Origin: Nostoc sp. 'Peltigera membranacea cyanobiont' N6
Lineage (GTDB): Bacteria > Cyanobacteriota > Cyanobacteriia > Cyanobacteriales > Nostocaceae
DNA: 64,000 nucleotides
NCBI RefSeq assembly: GCF_002949735.1
Contig: NZ_CP026681.1
Span: forward strand, 4,540,501-4,604,500
Direction: 5' to 3'
The position numbers and the translations under genes were made by a program. Below are positions 53,419-62,900 of this stretch, piece after piece; position 1 is the stretch's first letter, and each line of letters opens with the position of its first letter. The notes under the pieces are model-generated. The model was not told the origin of the DNA, ran no database searches, and saw nothing but the letters and a program-made list of their open reading frames with translations.

Positions 53419-55581
53419 ATGACTTTAATAAAAGAAAAGGAACTGTGTAAACTTTTTGTTGAAGTAGGAAGACAGCAATACTTCCTTGCTGCTACAGGTA
53501 CTAACTTTGCTAAGAATAATCGAGTAGCATGGAATAATTTTGTCAGAATTTTATTGTCAGCAAAGGGCGATAGTGCTGTTGAAACAGCTTCTAAATATCT
53601 TGTAAATGCAGTTTTTGAATATAATAAACGTAATAATACAGAAGTCAATATCGAAACGGTTTATAATTATTTTGCCGCTAAAATTATTCGTTCAATCTTT
53701 GTTGAACCATCGGAACTAGAGAAAAACTGGTATTTCATTTGTCGCGCGGCAGAAATTCCCCAGGCTGGAGATTTTGTTACTGTTCAAATTTTTCAGGAAC
53801 CTTTGGTAGCTGTGCGCCAAGCAGACAGAACGGTTCGCGTTTTTCTCAATGTCTGCAATCATCGCCAAGCACCAGTGTTTGAAGGTCACGGTTGTGTAGG
53901 TGTAGATAAACCGACTCTTTGCCCTTATCATGGATGGGCTTATAGCATAGGTGGTGATTGCAAGAATGCACCAGGGGCAAATAGAGGCGAGTTTGGTGCT
54001 GATTTTAACCTGGAAAATTACAGTTTGCAGCAGTTTGAGGTCAAAATTGATGAGAATCAAGGGGTTTTTGCCAAGCTCTCAGAAAATAATCAACATCAGC
54101 TAGAATCACAACTTGAAAACCAGCAAAATATCGGGGTAGAAATTAGTAATCTACTTAATTCTGTGAGTCCAGGCTATGCAGATGGAGAAACCGCCACACT
54201 TCCAGAACAAATCCGCTTTTGGTTGAGAATTGGTTATTTAGAAGAGAATATAAAACAGTTAATTGTAGAGATTACCTCAGAAGGAAGAAGCGATAGTCGC
54301 CAATTAATATTGCAATCATTGATTGCGGAACTCAAACACATTATCCTGACTGTTGATAGTGATGGATCAACCCCAGAACTGGATGAAGTGCTGCAACGAG
54401 TTTACAGCAGTGACGAGCAAGGGCAGTTGATTGAAAAGTCTATTGAGTATCCTAAAATTGATACTGATGGCATAGAATATTCCGAATCATCTGAAAGAAG
54501 ACAAGCATTGCCAATCTGGATTTATGGCGATCCAGCATTGTTTGCTCTCGAAGTTGAGCATTTAATTAAACCAACCTGGCAATTTGTTTGCCATATCAAT
54601 GAAGTTCCACAACCGGGTAACTTCACTTGGCTGGATATTGTCGGCGAACGAGCCTACGTTATTCGCACTGCTAGCGGTGAATTGTTTGCCGGCAAACTTC
54701 AGGATGTTACACAACGAGGGAATTATCCGAAATTTGGTTTACCAAACTACGGTTTAGAACCGATTGATATTGATATTTTTTATGGATTTATTTTCGTTCG
54801 CTTTACTTGGGAAGGTTCAAGATTAGCTGATAGTTGGTATCTACCTGCCTTATTAGAACCATACCAACTTGAAGATATGCAACCCATTGGTGGAGTCGGT
54901 CGGTATGACATTAGTGTAGAGGTAGATTACAAACTGCTGTGGGAAAACTTCTTAGAAGATTACCACTTTCCCATGATGCACAAAGGTTTAACCCGTCGGT
55001 TTGGAGTGTCGAGTGATTGTGAAGGCATTAACGGCATGATTATTCCCATGCGCGATCCGGCTTCGCCCAACTTAACCCCAATCGAGCGACAATATTATGA
55101 TTGCGCCAAAGCGATCGCTCGACATTCTTGGGAGCGCGAACAAGAATTACAAGATTTTGCTGCTGAAAACGATTCTTTGCCCGAAACGCTGTGTTACTCA
55201 GCTTTCTGCTCGATGTCGGCGCAAGAAGAAATCCCAATGCCTTTTTCTTTGAGCGTATTTCCCGAACACGTCCAAACTTTTTCGTTAGTTCCCGCAGGGC
55301 CAAGAGAGTGCCGTTTTCATGTTCGCAGTTACGGACATACCCTCAACTCAGATGACACCAACACTAAAACCATTGAACAAGCGCGAAGAGCGAATATCCA
55401 ACTACTTTTGGAATCGTTACACGAAGATATTCGTGTTAACTACATCTGTCAAGATAGCGTTTCATCGCGGCTGTTCGACAAAATCGGAGTATTCAGTATT
55501 GCCGAGTTTGATGTTGCTAAGTTTCAGGAGGCTATTTACACAAAACTACCAATAACCCGTCATCAACGAAAACCATTATGA
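53419..55581 (+). CDS. Composite Rieske oxygenase with one intact and one stripped Rieske domain
   Basis: 720 aa, about twice the length of ordinary Rieske oxygenase alpha subunits. Residues 1-95 are an unassigned helical head. Residues 100-215 form a complete Rieske [2Fe-2S] domain with C146-N-H148 and C168-P-Y-H171 ligands. Residues 225-365 are an unassigned, mostly helical insert. Residues 370-465 look like a second Rieske scaffold (TWQFVCHINEVPQPGNFTWL; YGLEPIDIDIFYGFIFVRF), but the segment carrying both CxH and CxxH is absent between ELFAG and NYPKFG. The catalytic domain follows with ENFLEDYHFPMMH (His516, His521 for mononuclear iron). Predicted to hydroxylate or desaturate a pathway intermediate using an external reductase; the substrate is unknown. 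Follows cysC by 21 bases. Confidence 0.85.
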   Translation: MTLIKEKELCKLFVEVGRQQYFLAATGTNFAKNNRVAWNNFVRILLSAKGDSAVETASKYLVNAVFEYNKRNNTEVNIETVYNYFAAKIIRSIFVEPSELEKNWYFICRAAEIPQAGDFVTVQIFQEPLVAVRQADRTVRVFLNVCNHRQAPVFEGHGCVGVDKPTLCPYHGWAYSIGGDCKNAPGANRGEFGADFNLENYSLQQFEVKIDENQGVFAKLSENNQHQLESQLENQQNIGVEISNLLNSVSPGYADGETATLPEQIRFWLRIGYLEENIKQLIVEITSEGRSDSRQLILQSLIAELKHIILTVDSDGSTPELDEVLQRVYSSDEQGQLIEKSIEYPKIDTDGIEYSESSERRQALPIWIYGDPALFALEVEHLIKPTWQFVCHINEVPQPGNFTWLDIVGERAYVIRTASGELFAGKLQDVTQRGNYPKFGLPNYGLEPIDIDIFYGFIFVRFTWEGSRLADSWYLPALLEPYQLEDMQPIGGVGRYDISVEVDYKLLWENFLEDYHFPMMHKGLTRRFGVSSDCEGINGMIIPMRDPASPNLTPIERQYYDCAKAIARHSWEREQELQDFAAENDSLPETLCYSAFCSMSAQEEIPMPFSLSVFPEHVQTFSLVPAGPRECRFHVRSYGHTLNSDDTNTKTIEQARRANIQLLLESLHEDIRVNYICQDSVSSRLFDKIGVFSIAEFDVAKFQEAIYTKLPITRHQRKPL

Positions 55582-55651
55582 CCAAAAACTAAAAGGATAC
55601 AAGCCCCATTATTTATGGGAATCATTAATTTTGAATTCGGAGCAAAGCGAC

Positions 55652-56707
55652 GTGACTACCACTGTCCCATCAGTCAATACTGTAACTGAAATTGAGACTC
55701 GTAAAGCTGACCATCTACGTGTTTGTTTAGAAGAAGATGTCCAGTTTCAGGACGTAACTACTGGATTTGAGCGCTATCGCTTTACTCATGATTGTCTTCC
55801 TGAAATCAACCGCAGTGACATCAATTTGCAAACAACCTTCCTGGGAAAAAATCTCGGCGCTCCCCTGCTGATTTCTTCTATGACAGGGGGAACCGAATTA
55901 GCGCAGCTAGTCAATACTCGTTTAGCAACTGTTGCTCAACGCTACCGATTAGCAATGGGAGTAGGTTCGCAACGCATTATCATTGAACAACCTCGTTTAG
56001 CTCCTACCTTTGCTGTGCGCTCTTTTGCTCCTGACATTCTGTTGTTAGCGAACTTGGGGGCTGTGCAACTAAATTATGGATGTGGGCTTGATGATTGCTT
56101 GCGTCTTGTAAATTCCCTGGAAGCGGATGCATTAATTTTGCATCTTAACCCCCTGCAAGAATGCGTGCAATCAAAAGGAGATACAAATTTTCGGGGGCTG
56201 TTAAGTAAAATTGCCCAACTCTGTCAGCAACTACCCGTTCCGGTTGTTGTCAAAGAAGTGGGAAATGGAATTTCTGGAGCGATCGCACAAAAGTTAATCG
56301 ATGCGGGAGTTGCAGCCATTGATGTCGCTGGAGCAGGTGGAACTTCCTGGGCAAAAGTAGAAAGCCAACGTGCTAAAGACAACAAGCAGCACCGTTTGGG
56401 ACAAACTTTTGCTGATTGGGGTTTACCAACCGCAGAGTGTCTTAACTCCATCCGAGCGATCGCGCCGACAATTCCCTTGATTGCTTCTGGTGGGTTAATC
56501 AACGGATTGGATGTCGCCAAAGCGATCGCTTTAGGAGCCGATATAGGAGGTTTAGCCCGACTTTTTTTAGAAGCAGCCGTCAAATCAGAAGCTGCTGTTG
56601 ATGAGTTAGTCGAAGTTCTGATTGCTGAACTCGAAACAGCTTTATTTTGTACTGGAAATGCCACCTTAGCAGAACTAAGAAGTTCTGGGGCATTGCAACG
56701 GATCTAA
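55652..56707 (+). CDS. fni: Type 2 isopentenyl-diphosphate Delta-isomerase
   Basis: 351 aa from a GTG with GGAG nine bases upstream; the same frame extends seven codons to a TTG. FMN-dependent IDI-2 motifs: RKADHLRVCLEEDVQF, ISSMTGGTELA, MGVGSQRIII, LHLNPLQECVQSKGDTNF and VDVAGAGGTSW-type (AIDVAGAGGTSWAKVE), and IASGGLINGLDVAKAIALGA. It interconverts IPP and DMAPP in the cytoplasm. Cyanobacteria need such an isomerase generally, so this could be the housekeeping copy, but its place in the cluster beside an isoprenoid-synthase-like gene suggests supply of a C5 unit for the peptide. It abuts the next gene with no gap. Confidence 0.93.
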   Translation: MTTTVPSVNTVTEIETRKADHLRVCLEEDVQFQDVTTGFERYRFTHDCLPEINRSDINLQTTFLGKNLGAPLLISSMTGGTELAQLVNTRLATVAQRYRLAMGVGSQRIIIEQPRLAPTFAVRSFAPDILLLANLGAVQLNYGCGLDDCLRLVNSLEADALILHLNPLQECVQSKGDTNFRGLLSKIAQLCQQLPVPVVVKEVGNGISGAIAQKLIDAGVAAIDVAGAGGTSWAKVESQRAKDNKQHRLGQTFADWGLPTAECLNSIRAIAPTIPLIASGGLINGLDVAKAIALGADIGGLARLFLEAAVKSEAAVDELVEVLIAELETALFCTGNATLAELRSSGALQRI

Positions 56708-57631
56708 ATGAGTAGCAAACATAACATGAAACTAGATGACTGCAATCAACCCACGCCAAACGCCCTCCACATTCGGGGCATAATTGCGATCGCGATCGTC
56801 AGTCTAATATGGGCCACAACCTTCCCACTGACTAAAGATGCAGTCACTAGCTTTTCGCCATCTGTACTTACCGCCAGCCGTTTCACCATTGCAGCCGCGA
56901 TATTTACCCCATATTTGCGCTCATTAAACGCTCAGATATTACGCGATGGCACAGTTTTAGGACTTCTCCTCTTTGCTTGTTTTGCCAGCCAAGCGATCGG
57001 GCTAGAAACTGCCAATGCCAACCGGGGAGGATTCATTTTCAGCCTTAATGTAATCATTGTACCCCTCTTGGCAGCGTTATTCGGTCAGCCCTTGCTGATT
57101 AAAACTCTACTCGCCGCCGCAGTTGCCCTCACAGGCATAGGAATTATGTGCTGGGAAAATGGCTCTCTAGGCATAGGTGACTTGTTGTTGTTTGCTGAAA
57201 CCTTCATTTACGGCGTTTATATGCTCGTACTTCAGGAAACTGCACAACGCCACTCAACCCTATCCCTGACTGCCATCCAACTGTGGATTGTAGCAGTGTT
57301 AAGTGCAGTCTGGGCAGCGCCAGAGATGGTTGGGCAATTTGAGACTTTAAGGAATAACTATGTTATTATCCTCTACCTCGGTCTGGTAGGTACTGCTGGT
57401 ACCATCTGGTTAGAAACAATAGGCCAGCAATGGATTTCAGCAACTGAAGCGGCGCTATTGTGTACCCTCGATCCGGTACTCACATCCGTTTTTTCTTTTT
57501 GGCTACTCGGTGAAAAGTTTGGAGTCCGCGGTTTTATTGGCACGGTTCTGGTACTAATTGCATTAATTTTGAGTCAAATTAAGTCTGAGTATATAGATAA
57601 AAAATTAATATTTGGCACAGAAGATGTTTAA
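56708..57631 (+). CDS. EamA/DMT family transporter
   Basis: 307 aa with ten predicted membrane helices arranged as two EamA repeats. IAIAIVSLIWATTFPLTKDA near the N-terminus and LIGTAGTIWLETIGQQW-type sequence (LGLVGTAGTIWLETIGQQWI) and LLGEKFGVRGFIGTVLVLIA in the second half are characteristic. The ATG directly follows the fni stop codon, so it is in the same transcript. Drug/metabolite transporters in such clusters often export the product; a sulfated, guanidine-bearing peptide would need export, but this is inference. Confidence 0.9.
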   Translation: MSSKHNMKLDDCNQPTPNALHIRGIIAIAIVSLIWATTFPLTKDAVTSFSPSVLTASRFTIAAAIFTPYLRSLNAQILRDGTVLGLLLFACFASQAIGLETANANRGGFIFSLNVIIVPLLAALFGQPLLIKTLLAAAVALTGIGIMCWENGSLGIGDLLLFAETFIYGVYMLVLQETAQRHSTLSLTAIQLWIVAVLSAVWAAPEMVGQFETLRNNYVIILYLGLVGTAGTIWLETIGQQWISATEAALLCTLDPVLTSVFSFWLLGEKFGVRGFIGTVLVLIALILSQIKSEYIDKKLIFGTEDV

Positions 57632-57682
57632 AAATTAGTAATTTTAACTTTCTTTTTTATCCTATCCGACTTTGTTAAAACT

Positions 57683-58291
57683 ATGCTAAAGTTTTCGATT
57701 GAATTTAGACCTCCTATTCCTCCTGCAAAAAGTTTGATTATCGGTACATTGGGGCCTAGTGGTACTAGTAGTGACTATGCTTCTAGCTATATAATCAAAC
57801 AATTAGAGTCAGAAGAATTAACTGGGGAAATTCAGTTATTTGATGGCTTTCCAGATGTCAAAGAAGCTCTGCTGCAAGACAAGATTGATCTAGCTCTGGT
57901 TCCTCATGCTTACCAAATGATTAATGAGTTTTATATGGAGCCAAGTTTTGATTTAGGCTTCATTTTTATCTATCCTACTCCAGTTTATGGATTAGCTAAG
58001 AAGAAAAATACAGAGGTAGTTTTTAAAGGAGCTAGACTTGTTACTCATCCTGCGCCTTTACCTTTGTTGTCAAGACTTTTACCAGATTCCCAAGACCAAT
58101 CAGAAATTCAGGTTGATTTGTCTCCTTCTACTAGCGATGCAGCGATTCAAGTACAAAAGGGTTTAGCTACTCTAGCTATTACTAATAAAAATGCTGTTGA
58201 CGCTTATGATTTGGAGTTTATTTCCACTTATGGAAAAATCCCTATGAGTTGGTCAATTTTTTATAAAAAATTAGCGGAAAGTCATGTCTAA
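57683..58291 (+). CDS. aerD: Prephenate decarboxylase (AerD/BacA-like)
   Basis: 202 aa, with the prephenate-dehydratase-like fold of BacA/AerD: GTLGPSGTSSDYASSYI near the N-terminus, IDLALVPHAYQMINEFYMEP, YPTPVYGLA, and the C-terminal IPMSWSIF, which is highly characteristic of the BacA family. It decarboxylates prephenate without aromatisation to a dihydro-hydroxyphenylpyruvate, the first step to anticapsin in Bacillus and to Choi (2-carboxy-6-hydroxyoctahydroindole) in aeruginosins. Its stop overlaps the next gene by eight bases. Confidence 0.9.
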   Translation: MLKFSIEFRPPIPPAKSLIIGTLGPSGTSSDYASSYIIKQLESEELTGEIQLFDGFPDVKEALLQDKIDLALVPHAYQMINEFYMEPSFDLGFIFIYPTPVYGLAKKKNTEVVFKGARLVTHPAPLPLLSRLLPDSQDQSEIQVDLSPSTSDAAIQVQKGLATLAITNKNAVDAYDLEFISTYGKIPMSWSIFYKKLAESHV

Positions 58292-58991
58292 ATTTTTCCC
58301 AACTCCTAAAACTACAAAAATTGGTTCAGATGTAGAATTAATAGCATTTGAATGTCAAGACACACTTGTTCAATTAGTATATCTTGCTCCAGGAGCTACT
58401 TTTGCACTACACGAACATCTAGAAAGTCAGATGGGGATGATAATTTCTGGTCGTTTAGAAATGAACGTTAACGGAACCAAAGAAATTATTGAGCCACTGC
58501 AACAAGCCTACATTGCCAATGCTTATGTTCCTCACGGTTCTGTAAATATCTTTCCAGAAACAGCAATAGTATTCGATGTAAAACGGATTGTAACTTCCTT
58601 AGCATCAGAAAAAACTGACGAAGTGTTTCTCAAGGTATCGCCTAAAAAAGATAAAATTACTGGTTTATCATGCCAATCTATTGTTGCTTCTTGGTTTGAG
58701 ATTGTGATTACCGAAATTCCGCCAGGAGGGATTATCCCAATGCAACAATCTGCTAGCGAACAAATGGGAATAATCCTGAATGGTCAGTTGACGATCTCTG
58801 TGGAAGATGAACACCAGGAACTAGAATATGGTAGTATTTATTATGCTCCATCTGATGTCTTTTATGGAGGATATAATTCCTCTGATGAAGCAGTTTCTTT
58901 GGTTGAAATTTTGATTCCACCTCGCTCTCATTTATCTTACCAAAAAGCTTCTTTTAATGAAATAACTGCGCGATCGCTCACTGCTTCCTAA
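58284..58991 (+). CDS. aerE: Bicupin H2HPP isomerase (AerE/BacB-like)
   Basis: 235 aa with two cupin repeats: LAPGATFALHEHLESQMGMI at about residues 33-52 (metal ligands H, H, Q and a later H in VPHGS) and IPPGGIIPMQQSASEQMGII at about 147-166, in which the His residues are replaced by Gln. BacB/AerE shifts the double bonds of the AerD product. The order aerD-aerE-aerF and the eight-base overlap with aerD match known aeruginosin clusters. Confidence 0.9.
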   Translation: MSKFFPTPKTTKIGSDVELIAFECQDTLVQLVYLAPGATFALHEHLESQMGMIISGRLEMNVNGTKEIIEPLQQAYIANAYVPHGSVNIFPETAIVFDVKRIVTSLASEKTDEVFLKVSPKKDKITGLSCQSIVASWFEIVITEIPPGGIIPMQQSASEQMGIILNGQLTISVEDEHQELEYGSIYYAPSDVFYGGYNSSDEAVSLVEILIPPRSHLSYQKASFNEITARSLTAS

Positions 58992-59004
58992 AGGAATATT
59001 TATC

Positions 59005-59799
59005 ATGGATTTAGGATTAACACAGAAAGTAGCTTTAGTGACAGGAGCAAGTGCTGGTATTGGTTATAGCGTTGCCCAAAAGCTGGCAGCAGAAGGTTGT
59101 CAGTTAATAATTTGTGGGAGAAATTCTGAGCGTTTAGAACAAGCTTATCAAGGTTTGGTTAGTTCCCAAGCAAAAGTTATCCCCATTGTTGCTGATGTTC
59201 AAAACCCAAGTGATTCTCAAAAATTAGTACAAGAAACTCTCACCCAATTTGGCAAAATTGATATCTTGGTCAATAATTCTCAGGGGGCTACATTTTCTAA
59301 TAAAGCAGTAGAAAATCTATCTGATGAAGATTGGTCAACTGTCTTTGAAGGCAAGTTAATGGGCTATATTCGCATGACGAATCTGGTGCTACCGACAATG
59401 AAAAATCAGCAATGGGGGCGCATTATCAATATTGTTGGGACATCAGGAAAAGAACCTTCTAGTCGTCTTGTTAAATCGGGAGTGGGCAATGCTGCATTAA
59501 TCAACTTTACTAAAACTGTTGCCACAGAAGTTGCTAAGTGGAATGTTTTAGTTAACTGCGTCAATCCTGGTCTGATTGATACTCCAAGGCATAGAGAATA
59601 CTTAGAAGTATTCGCCCAAAAGGAAGACCGAAAAATTGAGGCGATTATAGAAGGAATAGATAATACCATTCCTATCGGTCGTCGTGGTCTTTCTAGTGAA
59701 GTTGCCAATTTAGTGGCTTTTTTGAGTTCAGAATGCGCTAGTTATATAACAGGTGTAACTATTCCAGTCGATGGCGGATTGTCTACAGGAGCTTTTTAA
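59005..59799 (+). CDS. aerF: SDR oxidoreductase (AerF/BacC-like)
   Basis: 264 aa. NAD(P) loop TGASAGIG, NNSQG in place of the common NNAG, catalytic Ser in INIVGTSGKEPSS, VNCVNPGLIDTPRH and C-terminal ITGVTIPVDGGLSTGAF. The usual SDR YxxxK is altered: the region after SGKEPSSRLVKSGVGNAALI lacks the Tyr, with Lys in SRLVKSG, as in some BacC/AerF-like enzymes. Predicted to reduce a ring or keto intermediate on the way to Choi. Third gene of the aerDEF set, 13 bases after aerE. Confidence 0.85.
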   Translation: MDLGLTQKVALVTGASAGIGYSVAQKLAAEGCQLIICGRNSERLEQAYQGLVSSQAKVIPIVADVQNPSDSQKLVQETLTQFGKIDILVNNSQGATFSNKAVENLSDEDWSTVFEGKLMGYIRMTNLVLPTMKNQQWGRIINIVGTSGKEPSSRLVKSGVGNAALINFTKTVATEVAKWNVLVNCVNPGLIDTPRHREYLEVFAQKEDRKIEAIIEGIDNTIPIGRRGLSSEVANLVAFLSSECASYITGVTIPVDGGLSTGAF

Positions 59800-59969
59800 A
59801 AACATTTATTTTATATGAATATAGATAAACGAACCGCAAAGGACGGAAAGAAGGCAAAGGAAGAGATGGGTTAAGTAATAAATGCAAGTTTAGAAATAAA
59901 TTAATATTGCATTTTCTCTCTGTATTTATCTGGTTAATTAAAAAAGAGATATTACAAAAAAACATCACA

Positions 59970-62900
59970 ATGGTAGCTATACAAAATCAAAATAAAGCTA
60001 AAGATATTGAAGCCATCTACCCCCTTTCGTCAATGCAGCAGGGGATGCTGTTTCATACGCTCTATCAGCCAGAATCAAGAATATACTTTGAGCAGTTTCG
60101 CTTTACTCTTTATGGCGATTTAAACAAAAGTTCGTTTGAGCAAGCTTGGCAACAAGTGGTGCAAAGACACTCGGCTTTACGGACACTTTTTGTTTGGAAG
60201 AACCGCAAACAGCCAGTCCAAGTAGTGCGTAGACAGGTTAATTTACCTTGGATTAACAGAGACTTGCGTTTGCTCTCAACTGAGGAACAGCAAACACAAA
60301 TTATTTCTTTCTTAAACACAGATAAAGAGCAAAGTTTTGAACTTGACAAAGCTCCCTTGATGCGGTTTGTTTTATTTCAGTTAGCAGACGAGACTTATCA
60401 TTTTATTTGGAGCTTTCATCATATATTGCTTGATGGTTGGAGTTGGCCGATTCTCTTTAAAGAAATCTTTGCTTTTTACGATTCTATAAATAACAATCAA
60501 CAATTATATTTAACTCCAACTCGCTCTTACCGAGACTACATTAATTGGTTGCAGCAGCAAGATTTATCTAGTGCTGAGGAATTTTGGCGGCGAACTCTTG
60601 AGGGTTTTACTGCTTCTACCCCTTTGGTTGTGGAACAAGCAGTAGGGCAGATTGCTCACCAGCAAACCACTAATATTCGACACCAACATCTATCCGCCGA
60701 AGCAACTGCTACCTTAAAATCTTTTGCCCAACAACATCACCTCACCGTTTCTACCTTAGTTCAGGCGGGTTGGGCGTTGTTACTTAGTCGCTACAGTGGT
60801 GAGTCTGATGTGGTGTTTGGGGCTACAGTGTCTGGTCGTCCTCATAACTTATCTGGTGTAGAGTCGATAGTGGGATTGTTTATTAATACCTTACCTGTAC
60901 GGATAAAAATCCCTGAAACAGCTGATTTATTGCCTTGGCTAGTGCAATTGCAACAAGAGCATATAGAACGAGAGCAGTATTCATACACCTCACTGGTAGA
61001 TATTCAAGGTGTAAGTGAGATTCCGAGGAATCAACCTTTGTTTGAAAGCATTGTGGTGTTTGAAAACTACCCTGTAAACGCAACACTGCAAGCGCTTCCG
61101 GGAAATTTGAGAATAGCCGATCGCCAAGCCCTCGGAGAAACAAATTATCCTTTAACGGTGGTGGCAATTCCCGGTGATGAACTGGTAATCAAAATCAACT
61201 ACGATCGCGATCGCTTTGACGCAGATACCATTGATCGGATGATTGGTCATTTGCTCACCCTGTTGCAGGGTATTACTACTAATTCTCATCGCAATATAGG
61301 CGAATTACCGCTACTCACACCAGCAGAAAAAGATTTACTCCTAGTACAGTGGAACGCTACCCAAGCAGCCCAACCCATCAATGATTGCATCCATCAATTA
61401 TTTGAGCAACACGTTGAAAAAACACCCGAATCTGTGGCGGTGGTGTATGAAAATCAACGATTTACTTACCGAGAGTTAAACCAACGCGCCAATCAGCTAG
61501 CTCATCATCTGCAAAGGTTGGGTATCAAACCAGATGCACCTGTGGGGATTTGTCTGGAACGCTCTCTAGAAGCAGCAGTTGCCATATTAGCAACCCTGAA
61601 AGCTGGTGGTGCTTGCGTTCCCCTTGACCCTACCTATCCTCCAGAGCGTTTAGCATTTATACTAGCGGATACTGGTGCAACCGTTGTATTGACTCAAGCT
61701 AGTTTAAAAGGGATTGGGGATTGGGGATTAGGGACTAGGGAACAGGAAAATTTGGTGAGGGATTCTGATTCGTTACCCAGTACCCAGTCCCCAGTCCCCA
61801 GTCCCCAAATGATTTTGTTAAATGAGGGATGGGATGCGATCGCCAAAGAATCTGATATAAATCTTCAGACAGATACACAAGCGCAAAATTTAGCATATAT
61901 CATCTATACTTCTGGGTCTACAGGAACTCCTAAAGGTACGCTTGTCCCTCATAGATCGCTCACCAATTTAATCGAACACCATCAAGCGAAGATGACAACA
62001 GGTGTGGGTGTGCTTCAGTTTGCTTCCCTCAGCTTTGATGTCAGCTATCACGAAATGTTTGCGGCGTGGGGTTTAGGCGGCACGCTGTATATGATTGGTG
62101 AAAGCGATCGCAAAGATTTAGATAAATTAATTCAGTTACTTGCTCAAGAACCAATCGCCAAAGTATTCCTTCCCGTCACCTTATGGCAACAATTAGCAGA
62201 AATATACGGAGACGAAGAACATCTATTTCAGAATATTAGAGAAGCGATCGCTTGTGGCGAACAACTCCAGATTACTCAACCAATGATTAAGCTGTTTGGG
62301 CGTTTAGAGAATTGCAGACTCTACAATTTATACGGGCCAACAGAAGCAGATTTAGTTACATCATATACATTTGGCGACCAACCAGAAGAATGGCCAATTT
62401 ATCCGCCAATCGGTAAACCTGCCGTTAACGTCCAAGTTTATCTATTAAACCACAATCTCCAACCCGTGCCGATTGGCGTTCCTGGGGAACTCTACGTTAG
62501 TGGTGATGGCTTGGCTCGTGGCTACCTCAACCGCCCAGATTTGACAGAGCAAAAATTTGTCCCAAATCCGTTTTACAATTCAAAATTCAAAATACCCTAC
62601 GGGAACGCCAAGGGCGTACAAAATTCAAAATTATATAAGACTGGAGATTTGGCACGTTACCTCAGTGATGGCAACATTGAATTTTTGGGACGCATAGACG
62701 ATTTAGTAAAAGTTCGGGGTTTTCGGGTTGAACTTGGCGAAGTTGAAGCGGTTTTGAGCAAACATCCCCAAATTAACCAAGCAGTGGCTAAGGTGTTTGG
62801 GCAAAGTGCCAGAGAAAAATATTTAGTTGCTTACTTCGTACCAATTCAAGGGCAGACAGTCACCATCGAACAGCTGCGTACTTTTCTTCAAGACCAGTTG

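Noticed and set aside
55615..55652. ATG at 55615 as start of the IPP isomerase
   Set aside because: It is in a different reading frame; the GTG at 55652 with GGAG upstream is preferred over the in-frame TTG at 55631.
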